NCBI RefSeq assembly: GCF_006716265.1
Contig: NZ_VFOS01000005.1
Coordinates: forward strand, 62,001 to 126,000
Direction of reading: 5' to 3'
DNA: 64,000 nucleotides
From: Rarobacter faecitabidus
GTDB lineage: Bacteria; Actinomycetota; Actinomycetes; Actinomycetales; Cellulomonadaceae
Shown: piece by piece, positions 45,001-54,154 of the stretch
Layout of the letters: the number at the start of each line of letters is the position of its first letter
Position numbering within the stretch: the first letter of the stretch is position 1
Made by a program: the position numbers and the translations under genes
The notes under the pieces: model-generated
What the model was told of the DNA's origin: nothing
Database searches by the model: none
The model's input: only the letters and a program-made list of their open reading frames with translations

Positions 45001-46537
45001 GCGGGAGCGAAACGAGCGATCGGACCTGCTGAACTTCTCCGCCGAGCAACTGGCCCCTGACCTGGCGGATCTCGACCCCGCTCAGTACCCGGACTCGTGG
45101 CCGCAGGGTGAGTGGCGGTACGCCCTCACCTATCAGTTCTCCCCTGGTACAGATGCGGATGGGGTAACTGTACACATACCCCTCGCTCGACTCGAGGACG
45201 TCGAGCCATACGGTTTTGACTGGATGGTTCCGGGGCTGCTGGACGAGTTGGTCGTCGCGAGCATCAGGGCGTTGCCCAAGGCGCTGCGGGTTCAGCTCGT
45301 GCCAGCACCCGACGTCGGGGCGGACGTCGCGAACTGGCTACGCGCCAACACTCCGGCGTGGGAGGACATGGCTCGCGCCGGCGAGATGGCCGCTCCGTTC
45401 CAGACCGACTTCGCTCGCGCCGTGCGGGCGGTGAAGGGGGTCGACCTCCCACCAGGATCTATCGACGGTTCGCGCCTGCCCGCGCATCTCAGGATGACCT
45501 ACCGCGTCACGGATCAGCGGTCCGGCTCGGTCATAGTCGTGGATGAGTCCGCCTCGCTCGAGCAATTGCAGAAGAAGCACGGTCGGAGCTCGCAGCAGGC
45601 GGCACGCGGTTCGGTGCGCGGGGCGCTGGCTGCCGCGTTGGCGGAGGCGCGCGATACCCCCAACCGGCGCAGGAGAGATTCCGAGCGCGCGCCATCGGGC
45701 CAGGAGGCGGCCACTATGAGGTCCGGTGTCGGTCGCGCTGGCTCGGACCTGGGCAGTGCGACCTCCCTCGAAGATGAGTCGGCTCCGGATCAGCGGTCGC
45801 GCAGCGAGGATCGCTCGAAGGCAACGATCGTAGACGATCTGGTCGTGGATCTGGGGTTGTCGACGAAGCGGATCACCACTCGGTGGTCTACCAAGCAGGC
45901 ACTCACGCTCGCGCAAAGCGGTTACGGATCAACCGAGGAACTCGTCCGAGACCTACAGCGCACGACCGTCCTCCGCCTCGCGGGCGATGATGTACATGAG
46001 TTGACTTCCGGAACGTACGCCGGCGTGTTGGCGCGATTGCGTCCCGTCTTCGAGGACGAGGTCTACCGCACGGCCAGCGACACGGTGGCGACGCTCACCG
46101 CTGCCCGGCAGGTTGAGACGGCACTGGGCCGCGCCACGAGTCTTGCCTTGCTGCTCACCGTGCAGGACCTGCGGCATCAGGTTGCGACTCTGATGCGACC
46201 GGGATTCCTCGTCCTCACGCCGCCCGAGCAACTTCGGCACCTGCCGCGCTACCTCAGGGCGGCGGGGCATCGACTGGAACGAGCGGAGACCGACGCGGCC
46301 AAGGATCAGCACGCCATGGCGCGCGTCCACGCCGTTGAATCCGCCTATCGCGAGCGGGCCGCGAAGTGGCGACTCGAGAACGGGCTACGCGATGACGCGC
46401 CACTCCCGGAAGATCTGGCCCACGTGCGCTGGATGATCGAGGAACTAAGAGTGTCGCTGTTCGCGCAACAGCTCGGCACGGACGGGCCGGTCAGCGAGAA
46501 GAGAATACACAAGGCTCTGGGGACACCGGGCTGGTAG
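42065..46537 (+). CDS. hrpA: ATP-dependent RNA helicase HrpA (DEAH box)
   Basis: 1490 aa from TTG 42065 (GGGAG five bases upstream); GTG 42071 is an alternative. A basic, disordered N-terminus of about 75 residues precedes the DEAH helicase core: Walker A GETGSGKTT, DEAH in IIDEAHERSLN, SAT and QRAGRCGRV. Helicase-associated and OB-fold regions follow, then a long C-terminal DUF3418-like domain, all usual for HrpA of about 1300-1500 aa. HrpA acts in RNA processing and rescue of stalled ribosomes. A 30-bp tandem duplication inserts GGDRADGDGA twice between helicase domains 1 and 2. Confidence 0.93.
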   Translation: MPVSNDESSAAPRGRSPRRRNAQGGGRPRETQSDPRATHSLPDPAQARRTQSPQGRAPRGRRGKSGRRPAGDGALVLKEQLERAAKRRSAVSLPAITYPEQLPVSAHRREIMDAIAKHQVVIVAGETGSGKTTQLPKMLLELGRGRAGQIGHTQPRRIAARTVAERIAEELGVPLGGAVGYQVRFTDQASDDTLVKVMTDGILLAQIQRDPDLLAYDTLIIDEAHERSLNIDFILGYLARLLPRRPELKLVITSATIDSQRFAEHFAAGGDRADGDGAGGDRADGDGASGGEPAPVVEVSGRTFPVEIRYRPLVDLNAGPGKAGKGDKDPLTGLIEAVDELCAQGAGDILAFFSGEREILDAADALQGHLGPRTQDARRPDYVEILPLYARLSAAEQHRVFQPHPGRRIVLATNVAETSLTVPGIRYVIDPGTARISRYSRTTKVQRLPIEPISQASANQRAGRCGRVADGIAIRLYSEDDFLSRDEFTEPEILRTSLASVLLQMMAVGVVESAADMAEFPFVEPPDTRAVRDGVLLLTELGALSPGGHGLTDVGRRLALLPMDPRLGRMILESARHGVVREVMIIAAAMSVQDPRERPSEERAQADQLHARFADRTSDFLTYLNLWEYLRGAQRDLSGNAFRRMCRREYINYLRVREWQDVVSQLRELARGLDMRVNVRSGAPSAGGGKDESAYGRLLVSRRAGDAAGKQATTPEPVDPGTEPYARDAAPRVDGQATAHDEAPGIDLRRSWPDDLIHRSLLAGLLSQLGMQDSGEVKASAVAHLRGAARERALKRAKKQARNEYLGARGARFAIFPGSPLAKKPPSFVMAGELVETSRLWAREVARVEPEWAEELAGSLAKSSYSDPAWSRRRGTALVREKVTLYGVPIVVDRKIPYGRVDAPAAREMFIRHALVDGDWEAHHRFIAHNAEVRGEIEQVEARSRQRASWLDDDAVFAFFDARVPQSVTSAADFDKWWRRERNERSDLLNFSAEQLAPDLADLDPAQYPDSWPQGEWRYALTYQFSPGTDADGVTVHIPLARLEDVEPYGFDWMVPGLLDELVVASIRALPKALRVQLVPAPDVGADVANWLRANTPAWEDMARAGEMAAPFQTDFARAVRAVKGVDLPPGSIDGSRLPAHLRMTYRVTDQRSGSVIVVDESASLEQLQKKHGRSSQQAARGSVRGALAAALAEARDTPNRRRRDSERAPSGQEAATMRSGVGRAGSDLGSATSLEDESAPDQRSRSEDRSKATIVDDLVVDLGLSTKRITTRWSTKQALTLAQSGYGSTEELVRDLQRTTVLRLAGDDVHELTSGTYAGVLARLRPVFEDEVYRTASDTVATLTAARQVETALGRATSLALLLTVQDLRHQVATLMRPGFLVLTPPEQLRHLPRYLRAAGHRLERAETDAAKDQHAMARVHAVESAYRERAAKWRLENGLRDDAPLPEDLAHVRWMIEELRVSLFAQQLGTDGPVSEKRIHKALGTPGW
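42869..42928 (+). repeat. Two tandem 30-bp repeats in hrpA
   Basis: Units 42869-42898 and 42899-42928 differ only at the last base and encode GGDRADGDGA twice. The insertion keeps the frame and lies in a loop region. Confidence 0.85.
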
Positions 46538-46723
46538 CGCTAGGTCCCGCCCGATGGAGCCTGCGTGCCGCTGAGCGCCGAACTATCCCGTAGCCGGTGG
46601 GAAACCGTGATCCCTGCTCGCACACCGGACACCGCGGCGCATCTCGTGCGGCTCGCGCCGATGCGACGCCCCCACGGAGCCGCGAATCAGCGGTCTGGAA
46701 ATGCCGTGCTGAGGACGAAAACT

Positions 46724-46762
46724 GGGGGGTCTGGACCCGGTTCAACCGAGTCCAGACCCCCC
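46724..46762. terminator. Bidirectional terminator between hrpA and the nidogen-domain gene
   Basis: Arms GGGGGGTCTGGACCCGGTT (46724-46742) and 46744-46762 pair at 18 of 19 positions around a single C, so the true loop is a few bases wider. It sits between two convergent genes. The rest of 46538-46789 shows no gene. Confidence 0.75.
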
Positions 46763-46789
46763 GTCGATGCAGGGTGAAGCGTCAGCCCG

Positions 46790-49700
46790 CTAGCCGACCT
46801 TCACCTTCTTCGCCTTGGCGTTACCGCCGGCGGCGACTGCCTTGGTCGCGCCGGAGGGGGCGAACTTCACGGTGAGTTTCGCGGTGCCGCGCTTGAGCGC
46901 GGGTAGCTTCACCTTCACGCTCCCCTTCGCCCCGGCCGCTACCTTGGCCTTGATCGTGCGGTTGCCCCACTTCACGACAAGGCTTCCGGTCGGCTTGGCA
47001 ATCCCCGGTACGGCGATCTTTACCGCGACGGTGGTGCCCTTCTTCGCCTTCACCTTCTTAGGAGCCTTGACGGTGATCTTCGCCTTCCCCTTCGTCGCAG
47101 TGATCGACTTGGAGGTGGCGGTGCCCGATAGGGAACCAGGGCTCGTAGCCGTCACCTTGACGGTGATGGCCTTGCCGATGTCCGCCTGCGCGACCTTGTA
47201 GGCGATGCCGACCGCTCCCGCGATTGGCTTGCCAGCGCGTTGCCACTGGTAGGTGTAGGCGATCGCCGCGCCAGTCCACTTTCCGCTCGAGGCCCGCAGC
47301 GTCGAGCCGAAGGATGCGGCGCCGGAGATCTGCGGCAGACCGGTGTTGCGCGGAGCCGCCGCCTTCAACGCCGTTCCGATGGCTAGCTGGCCGGTTGACA
47401 CGTCGAACGCGAAGTCCTTGGAGGTGGCCGGTGTGCCGTCGGCGTTGCCCACGATCACGCGGTCGGCGCCGATCTGGACTGAGACGGCCTTGCCCACCGC
47501 ACTGACCGGCACCACGAACTTGTTGCCGGTCGCGGCCTGAACGCCACCAACGAACCAGGTCACGCTCTTTTGCTTGACCGTTCCGATTCCGCTCGGCCAG
47601 CTCGCCCGCGTGGCGTCGAGCGTCGCTCCGACGACGGGCGCTCCGATACCGGAGATGCTCGGGACCGGCTTGACGGCCGCGGGCACGTTCAGCTCCAGCA
47701 CGAGGTCGACGCGTTCTGGCGCGACCTGCCAGGCCGGGGTCGTGATCGTCGCCGATCCCGCCCGCTCCACGCGGAGCTTGTACCAGCCTGCGACCACGTC
47801 CCAGTGGAACCTGCCATCCGCTCCCGTCACGGACGGGTTATTGCGGTTGACGGGCGCCAGCAGAGTGGAGCCATCGGGGATGACCTCGAAGTCGCCATCA
47901 GCCGCCTCGGCGCGCAGAACGGTGACGGTGGCGCCCGCTACGGGGTTGCCGTACTGGTCGACCACAACGCCGCTCGGATCGATGTAGATGTCGAAGCTGT
48001 TAGTCACGACGGATCCGCCCGGGTACGTCAGCGTGTAGCTGATCTCACCGTCGCCGGTGTTCGGGTAGAGCGCGGGGATCACGGCCGAGTAGCGTCCCGC
48101 AGGATTCTCGGTCAATGCACCGCTACGAATGACGTTTCCGTTGAGGGTGACCTGGTAGGTCGCGCTCGTCGCGCCAGCGGTGCCGTTGACGCCGAAGTTG
48201 ATCGGGTCGCCGTAGTAGACCACGGGCACCCCGTCCGAATTCGTCGAAACCGGCGATCCTCCGGAGACGAGCGAGACTGCCGATGGCAGCGCGTGCGGGC
48301 CGCGCAGGGCCAGCGAAACCGGATCGTTGCTACCTTCCCTGACGGTCACGCTCTGGCTGGATCCAACGAGGTTCGCCTCCGTCGGGATCACGGAAAGGCG
48401 GTAGGCGCCGGTGCGAACGGCGGAGAAGTTGAACTCGCCGTTCTCGTCCGTGGTGACGAACAGTGCGCCGCCGGGCCCGGATAGGCGGACGGTGGTGCCC
48501 ACGGCGGGCGCCGTGCCGCTTCCGGCAGGCTTCGTGACCGTGCCGGTGACATCCCCGTAACGGATATCGACGTCGGCGTTGCGGATCTCGAATTGGTAGC
48601 GGCCGGCCTGCGTGCTGTTCTGGCTTGACCCGGTCAGCGCGTGCGAGCCGCCATCGACGAGGGCGCCATTAGTGAAGGAACCCGGCAACTGAACAAAGGT
48701 TCCCGGGACGCCTTCGAGGCCAGCGGAGTAGCCGGCAGCGGCAGAGGTGCCGCCGAACCCGTTCTCCCCATCGGAGGCGTCACCCGTTTCCCACTCGACG
48801 CGGTCGTAGTTGAACGTGATGTCGAAGTCGCCCGGCGACCGTCCCGTCTGATCAGCCGCGGAGGTGAGCACCAACTGGAATGTGTTGAGCAGTTCATCGT
48901 GCCGGCTGTAGAAGCCGACGCCGTCCCAGGTCACGTAGAACTTCTTGCCGTCGGCGGATGCTCCGTAGGTGACGGAACCCGACTCTTCTCCGCGCGTGTC
49001 GACGTCCGCGAAGAACGGCGCGATGATCGGGTTTCCGGCTCGTCCCTGCAGATCGTCGGGCGTGTACTGGCTCTGGCTGTCGCCAAACGTCACGTTTCCG
49101 TTGTTGTTCACGTACAGGGACGTGTAGTTCTGACCGAAGAAGGTGACGGGGAACGGCAGCTGAACTTCTTCGCTACTGCCATCGTCCGTCGCCGGCAGCG
49201 TGTGCACGCCGCCCCCGCCGTACACCGGCTGAATACCGGCCCGGGTGCCGAGGGCGGAAGCGCGGGGCTGCAGCGTAATCGGGCTCAGCGCAATGACGTC
49301 GTCCGCGCTCGTGACCTCGAAGGAGTTCGTCGCTGTCGGCGCCGCAGGAAGGCCCGCGTTGCCGAGATATCCCGCGGTGAATCCGGGTGCGATTCCGCGG
49401 ACGGTGTAGATGCCCTCGCTCAGCGCCTGGATGACGTACGTGCCGTCGGCCTCGGTGACAGCGGTGCGGTTGACGTTCTCCCAGACCTCGTCCCAGGGAT
49501 CCCATTTCAGAGCCGAGGCCGAGGCGTTTTCGATGGGCGCCGAGTTCGCGCCTCGAATGACTCCGCTTGCAGACGCGGCGGTCACGCCCTGCAGGCTCAG
49601 GGTGATGTTCTCGCCAGGCGCCGTAAAGAGCGTCGCATCCTCCGCGTCGTACGTCAGGCTGCCCACGGCACCAGGAGTTGAAGGCGCAACGTAGTATCCG

Positions 49701-50380
49701 CCCTCGCCGAGTTGCCCGCTGTAGTCGTAGATGTACAGGGCATACTCGTCACCCGCGGTGAGTTGCCCAACACGCCAGGTGTCGTCATCTGTCACCGATG
49801 TCGAACTGATGCTCTCCCAGTCAGACCAGTCCTCGTATTCCACCCGCTGGTACGCGGTGATCTTGATGTCCAGGTCCGCCGGGGCGGCGACGCCCCGCAG
49901 GTCGAGCGGCCCGGCCAGCGCGGTGGACTTCTCGGTCGCGAAGACGATTCCGCTCGCGGGGCTGGTAACACGGGTCGCGCTTGCGTCGTCCCGGACGAGG
50001 CTTCCCACACCGGGTACTGCGGGGGCCTGGTAGTACCCAGTCGCCAGGAGGCCGCTCCCGTCCCAGAATCGCAAAAGGTACTCAGTGCCGGAGTCGAGAT
50101 CCTCAAACGCGAACGAGCCGTCCGACGCGACGCCTGTCCACGATGCCTCCTCCCACCAGGAACCTTCGTCTTCGGTCACGAGGTGAGCCGCCGACACGGA
50201 AAGGTCATCGATGTCGAAATCGACGCCGGATGGCAGGACGACGCTGCCGGCGATCGTGCTGGCGGCCTCGTCGGCAATTGCCGATGTGGGTGCCGCGGCG
50301 ACTAGGCCGACCACAAGGCTGAAGGCGGACAGCGCCGCGATTCTCCTTCTCAAACGACCAAGAGACTTTCGATGTTTCAT
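46790..50380 (-). CDS. Secreted surface protein with nidogen-like (NIDO) domain and Ig-like repeats
   Basis: 1196 aa. ATG 50380 has AGGAGG six bases upstream and a signal peptide (RRRIAALSAFSLVVGLVAAAPTSAIA). Three carboxypeptidase-regulatory-like repeats come first (pattern DSGTEYLLRFWDGSG...ATGYYQAP). A NIDO-like domain follows (about 410-610; QLPFPVTFFGQNYTSLYVNNNGNVTFG, FFADVDTRG). More prealbumin-like domains come next (DENGEFNFSAVRTGAYRLSV). Two Ig-like modules (GIGAPVVGATL; SFGSTLRASSGKWTGAAIAYTYQW) and a Lys-rich tail (KAKKGTTVAVK...KKVKVG) close the protein. There is no LPXTG. A role as adhesin or matrix protein is inferred. Confidence 0.82.
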   Translation of the reverse strand: MKHRKSLGRLRRRIAALSAFSLVVGLVAAAPTSAIADEAASTIAGSVVLPSGVDFDIDDLSVSAAHLVTEDEGSWWEEASWTGVASDGSFAFEDLDSGTEYLLRFWDGSGLLATGYYQAPAVPGVGSLVRDDASATRVTSPASGIVFATEKSTALAGPLDLRGVAAPADLDIKITAYQRVEYEDWSDWESISSTSVTDDDTWRVGQLTAGDEYALYIYDYSGQLGEGGYYVAPSTPGAVGSLTYDAEDATLFTAPGENITLSLQGVTAASASGVIRGANSAPIENASASALKWDPWDEVWENVNRTAVTEADGTYVIQALSEGIYTVRGIAPGFTAGYLGNAGLPAAPTATNSFEVTSADDVIALSPITLQPRASALGTRAGIQPVYGGGGVHTLPATDDGSSEEVQLPFPVTFFGQNYTSLYVNNNGNVTFGDSQSQYTPDDLQGRAGNPIIAPFFADVDTRGEESGSVTYGASADGKKFYVTWDGVGFYSRHDELLNTFQLVLTSAADQTGRSPGDFDITFNYDRVEWETGDASDGENGFGGTSAAAGYSAGLEGVPGTFVQLPGSFTNGALVDGGSHALTGSSQNSTQAGRYQFEIRNADVDIRYGDVTGTVTKPAGSGTAPAVGTTVRLSGPGGALFVTTDENGEFNFSAVRTGAYRLSVIPTEANLVGSSQSVTVREGSNDPVSLALRGPHALPSAVSLVSGGSPVSTNSDGVPVVYYGDPINFGVNGTAGATSATYQVTLNGNVIRSGALTENPAGRYSAVIPALYPNTGDGEISYTLTYPGGSVVTNSFDIYIDPSGVVVDQYGNPVAGATVTVLRAEAADGDFEVIPDGSTLLAPVNRNNPSVTGADGRFHWDVVAGWYKLRVERAGSATITTPAWQVAPERVDLVLELNVPAAVKPVPSISGIGAPVVGATLDATRASWPSGIGTVKQKSVTWFVGGVQAATGNKFVVPVSAVGKAVSVQIGADRVIVGNADGTPATSKDFAFDVSTGQLAIGTALKAAAPRNTGLPQISGAASFGSTLRASSGKWTGAAIAYTYQWQRAGKPIAGAVGIAYKVAQADIGKAITVKVTATSPGSLSGTATSKSITATKGKAKITVKAPKKVKAKKGTTVAVKIAVPGIAKPTGSLVVKWGNRTIKAKVAAGAKGSVKVKLPALKRGTAKLTVKFAPSGATKAVAAGGNAKAKKVKVG

Positions 50381-50684
50381 GTGAATCCTCCTATTGGCTA
50401 CCGCTTGAAACGCAGGCGACACGCCTCAGATCCTATGATGCACGGACCCTGAGTCCTGACAAAGATCGACCCCAGAGATAACAATCTGGGGTGCAGGCTT
50501 GGGTAAAATCACCTAAGCGTGGGAGAGCGTGCCGTGCTGAGTGCGGTGCAATCGCATCGAGAGTCCCGATCGGGAAATCATCCCAAAGTTGACATAGGAG
50601 TCACCTTCCGGCGGATACCCAGGCACGCGATTGAACGGAACCCTGACAGGGTGGCTTGTTTTGTCAAACGTCCAGGGGGAAATT
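50381..50684. other. Divergent control region between two secreted-protein genes
   Basis: A palindrome CCCCAGA-N8-TCTGGGG lies at 50470-50491 and may be an operator or a leader hairpin for either gene. A -35/-10 pair for the + strand lies at 50589-50618. No gene could be supported. Confidence 0.5.
50589..50618 (+). promoter_or_regulatory. Candidate sigma-70 promoter for the propeller protein
   Basis: TTGACA (50589-50594) is separated by 18 bases from GGATAC (50613-50618), about 67 bases before the GTG at 50685. The -35 is perfect; the -10 is only fair. Confidence 0.45.
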
Positions 50685-52226
50685 GTGAACAAATTCGCTA
50701 ACCGGATGATCGCCGGGCTTGCCAGTGCGGCACTCGCACTCGGCGGCGCCATAGCGGTGGGGGCACCCGCTGCCACCGCGGCAACCGCGCCGGGCACCAT
50801 CGTGTACATCAAGAATCACGACGTGTGGATGGCAAAGGGGGATGGGACCGGTCAGGTCCGGGTAACGACCAACGGTTCGATTACTCGTTACGCCTCGCCG
50901 TCGATGTCGGACAACGGGGTGATCACTGCGCTGCGTGGTCGCAACATCGTTCGTCTGAAAACGGACGGCACCGTCCTGAGCTCGTGGGATACCGGAACTC
51001 TACTGCCGGTCGCCGATGGAGGAATGCAATTTACGCTTCACGCGGATGCCTCGCCCGACGGATCCAAGGTGGCGTACAGCCAGTCCTCTTGGAAGGGCAT
51101 GGGCTATTCCGTCAACGTCGGCTCCCGATTCTCCGCCTCCGATCGCTATACGAACGGTGGCCCGCAACTGCTCTTCCGTAGTGATCCGAGATGGATCAGC
51201 AATACTCGCGTGCTGATCCGGTCGTATAGCACCATCTACCTGCACACGGTGGGACAGGAAAGCGCAGTGGAGTGGTTCAACGATGAGCAGGTGTACCCGG
51301 GCAGTGGTGGTCTATTCGACTTTCCCGAGGAGCAGTGGGCGCCAGAACTCTCCGCTGACGGCTCGCGGCTCGTGACGATGCGTGGTCCCACCAATTACCC
51401 GCAGATGGTCATCTACACGGTGACGGGGAACGCGCACACGTCGATCCCGGCCGTTCCGACCGAGAAGTGCAGTTTCTATGCGGACGGTGACGGTGCCGAT
51501 GAGTTCGATCGCCCCACGATCGCACCGAACAGCAAGGCGCTAGCCTGGCAGATGTCCGAAGGCATCTACGTCAAGGACGACCTGAACGACTGCGGAACTG
51601 ACGATGTGCGGCTGGTGATCCCCGGAGCATCTGAGCCACGCTGGTCCAAGGCGCCTTACAAGGCGCCGACCGCGGCACCCGCGCCGGGCAGCGCACTTAA
51701 ATCGACCAAGGCGCCCTCGATTTCGGGAACCGCCAAGGTCGGCAAGACGCTCAAGGCAGGCAAGGGCACTTGGCTACCGGCCGCCACTAAGGTCACCTAT
51801 CAGTGGAAGCGCAACGGGAAGGCGATCAAGGGCGCGACCAAGGCGGCATACAAACTGAAGAAAGCCGACGCCGGCAAGAAGATCACGGTAACGGTGACCG
51901 CGAGCCGGTCAGGCTATAAGAAGGCCTCGAAGACCTCGAGCGCCGTGGGCGCCGCGGCCTATGCGACCAAGAAGCCGAAGCTGAAGTCAGCGTCCGCCAA
52001 GGTCGGCAAGAAGCTCAAAGTCGGCAAGGGCAAGTGGGCCGGCAAGCCAAAGACGTACTCCTATCAGTGGTACCGCGGCAAGAAGAAGATCAAGGGCGCA
52101 ACGAAAGCCACCTACAAGGTGACGCGGGCGGACAAGGGCAAAGCGATCCGCGTCAAGGTGATCGCCAAGCGTAAGGGCTTCGTCAACGGCAGCGCCTACA
52201 CCGCATTCACCAAGAAGGTGCGGTAA
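50685..52226 (+). CDS. Secreted TolB-like beta-propeller protein with Lys-rich Ig modules
   Basis: 513 aa. GTG 50685 has AGGGGGA about five bases upstream and a signal peptide (NRMIAGLASAALALGGAIAVGAPAATAA). The N-terminal 310 residues look like TolB/PD40 propeller blades (GTIVYIKNHDVWMAKGDGTG, SPDGSKVAYS, LSADGSRLVTM). Two C-terminal Ig-like domains follow (SISGTAKVGKTLKAGKGTWLP...YQWKRNGKAIKGAT and a copy at 51975-52226), both Lys-rich. The module type matches the tails of the subtilase at 10204 and the nidogen-domain protein. No anchor is seen. The function is unknown. Confidence 0.78.
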   Translation: MNKFANRMIAGLASAALALGGAIAVGAPAATAATAPGTIVYIKNHDVWMAKGDGTGQVRVTTNGSITRYASPSMSDNGVITALRGRNIVRLKTDGTVLSSWDTGTLLPVADGGMQFTLHADASPDGSKVAYSQSSWKGMGYSVNVGSRFSASDRYTNGGPQLLFRSDPRWISNTRVLIRSYSTIYLHTVGQESAVEWFNDEQVYPGSGGLFDFPEEQWAPELSADGSRLVTMRGPTNYPQMVIYTVTGNAHTSIPAVPTEKCSFYADGDGADEFDRPTIAPNSKALAWQMSEGIYVKDDLNDCGTDDVRLVIPGASEPRWSKAPYKAPTAAPAPGSALKSTKAPSISGTAKVGKTLKAGKGTWLPAATKVTYQWKRNGKAIKGATKAAYKLKKADAGKKITVTVTASRSGYKKASKTSSAVGAAAYATKKPKLKSASAKVGKKLKVGKGKWAGKPKTYSYQWYRGKKKIKGATKATYKVTRADKGKAIRVKVIAKRKGFVNGSAYTAFTKKVR

Positions 52227-52253
52227 CCACAACAGCGACGCGGAGAGGGCGTC

Positions 52254-54152
52254 ATGGCAACTCGCAATCCGGGTGTCGCTACGCTCGGGACTATGCGATT
52301 TGGCGCCATCACCCGCGTGGTCGTCGCTGTTGTGTGTGGCATCTGGTTCGTCGGCTTCGGCTGGTCTGAACCGCACGCCGCACTGATCGCGACACCGTTA
52401 GTCGTCGTGGGCGCAGCGCTGCTACCGGATCATGTCCGGTGGAGCGCTGCGCTCATGGTGTCAGCTGGGTTCATGACCCTCATCGCAGGCATGCAGTGGG
52501 GCAACGTAGAACTCGTCCTTCCTATGGCGCTTGCGCTGTTCGCACTGGGACGCCTGGACCGCGAATGGTGGCTCGGAGCGACTGGCGTACTGCTCGGAGC
52601 GCTAGCGTCGGCAATGCGCGACGGCCTCACCGTCGGCAAGTTCGCGGTCATCACGACCGTCTACGCCACGCTCTGGATATTCGGGGTCGTTGTCCGGCGG
52701 CGGGCGATCGGTGCGCATCGGGCGCGCGTGCAGGCGGCTGAACTCGCACAGCAAGATCCCGACGTCGTAAGCAGGCGACTCGCGGCAGCGGAACGGTCGC
52801 AACTCGCGGATAAGGCCATCTTCGCTATCCGCGCGTCCATCGTCGACATGCGAACTGCGGCACATGCCGCGATCGGTGATCTCGGGCCCGCTGACGTTCG
52901 CAACGTTCACTCGTCCGGCGTCGAGGCAGTAACCAAGCTTGGTGCGTTCCTGGGTCTGCTGCGCGAACCGGCGCCCGTGCGGTCAGACGAGCCCGTCGAG
53001 GATCGGCCGGTGGCTACGCGACGCCCGCGCGGTGATCTGCTGCTGGCACTCGCCGCGGCCGTCGTCTTAGGCGGGATCGTCCTCTTTGCAGCCGACATCG
53101 ACCTGGGCATCGGTGTCGTGACTCTCTACGCAGGGACGATCGTGGCCGTCGGAATTCGTCGCATTGCGCCGATCGGGTCCTGCCTCGTTGCGATAGCGGC
53201 GAGCTGCGCCGCCGCGATCGACCCGCCGACGGTTCCGGACATGCTGTTGCCCGCGGCCGCTGGATACGCCCTCATCTCGTGGACCGTCACGAGCGACGCC
53301 ATCCGTCGCGCCTGGCCGTACCTCATCGCGCTCATCGCCGCGGCCGTGGCAGTCGCCGTCCACTATGGCGCCCGAGGCGTCGCGTTCATACTGCTCGTCT
53401 TCGCCTCGTCCGCGCTGGCGGGCTACGCGTGGCATGAGCGCGATCGCATCCTGCGTGCCGCGAACAACGAATCAGAGGATTTACAAGCCCAAATTCACAA
53501 CGCCACGGTCGCGGCGGTTCAGGCCGAACGGATCGGGCTGGCCCGAGAACTGCACGATGTCACCAGCCACTCGGTCGGTGCAATGGTGATGCAGGCGAGC
53601 GTCGCAACTGCCCTGCATTCGCGCGCACCGCAGGACGCGCGCGCGGCACTCGACACCGTCGTCGCCACGGCGGACAGCGTCCTCAAGGGAATCGACGAGT
53701 TGCGGGCGGCCATGGACAGCGCGGAATACGGCCCGCTGTGGTATGCCTATGCCGACGTCGGCGACCTGCGCGCCGTACTCGAACGACTCATCGCCGATAT
53801 GCGAGTCATGTTCGACATGGAGGTGACCGTGGCCCTGGGCGAACTGCCCGACGATCCTCGATTGGCCTCGACGATCTTCCGCATAGTGCAAGAGAGTTTG
53901 GCGAATGCGGCACGCCACGCCCCTGGTGCTGCTGTCGACGTATCGGTTGCGCGAGAGTCTGACGCCTATATGGTTCGAATAAGCGACGAGGGCACCGAGA
54001 ACAATGGCACGCCCGGGTCAGGGTTCGGACTCGCTGGCCTGCGCGAACGTGTGCAGGGATGTGCGGGGTGGCTCCACACGGGGCAGGACCGTGGTCGCGG
54101 ATTCACCCTTGAAGCCCGGTTGCCAATAGCCGGAGGTCGAGCACTGGAGTAG
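52254..54152 (+). CDS. NarL-family sensor histidine kinase
   Basis: 632 aa. ATG 52254 has GGAGAGGG about five bases upstream. Two blocks of membrane helices (about residues 15-150 and 260-400) flank a cytoplasmic helical segment. The HisKA_3 dimerisation domain carries the phospho-acceptor His434 in ARELHDVTSHSVGAMV. The HATPase_c domain has the N-box FRIVQESLANAARHA and the G-box GSGFGLAGLRER. It forms a two-component system with the response regulator 2 bp downstream. The large membrane part suggests an envelope or lipid-soluble signal; the stimulus is unknown. Confidence 0.88.
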   Translation: MATRNPGVATLGTMRFGAITRVVVAVVCGIWFVGFGWSEPHAALIATPLVVVGAALLPDHVRWSAALMVSAGFMTLIAGMQWGNVELVLPMALALFALGRLDREWWLGATGVLLGALASAMRDGLTVGKFAVITTVYATLWIFGVVVRRRAIGAHRARVQAAELAQQDPDVVSRRLAAAERSQLADKAIFAIRASIVDMRTAAHAAIGDLGPADVRNVHSSGVEAVTKLGAFLGLLREPAPVRSDEPVEDRPVATRRPRGDLLLALAAAVVLGGIVLFAADIDLGIGVVTLYAGTIVAVGIRRIAPIGSCLVAIAASCAAAIDPPTVPDMLLPAAAGYALISWTVTSDAIRRAWPYLIALIAAAVAVAVHYGARGVAFILLVFASSALAGYAWHERDRILRAANNESEDLQAQIHNATVAAVQAERIGLARELHDVTSHSVGAMVMQASVATALHSRAPQDARAALDTVVATADSVLKGIDELRAAMDSAEYGPLWYAYADVGDLRAVLERLIADMRVMFDMEVTVALGELPDDPRLASTIFRIVQESLANAARHAPGAAVDVSVARESDAYMVRISDEGTENNGTPGSGFGLAGLRERVQGCAGWLHTGQDRGRGFTLEARLPIAGGRALE

Positions 54153-54154
54153 CA

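Noticed and set aside
46724-46762. tRNA-like GGTTCAACC stem-loop
   Set aside because: No acceptor, D or anticodon arm surrounds it. It is the tip of a terminator hairpin.
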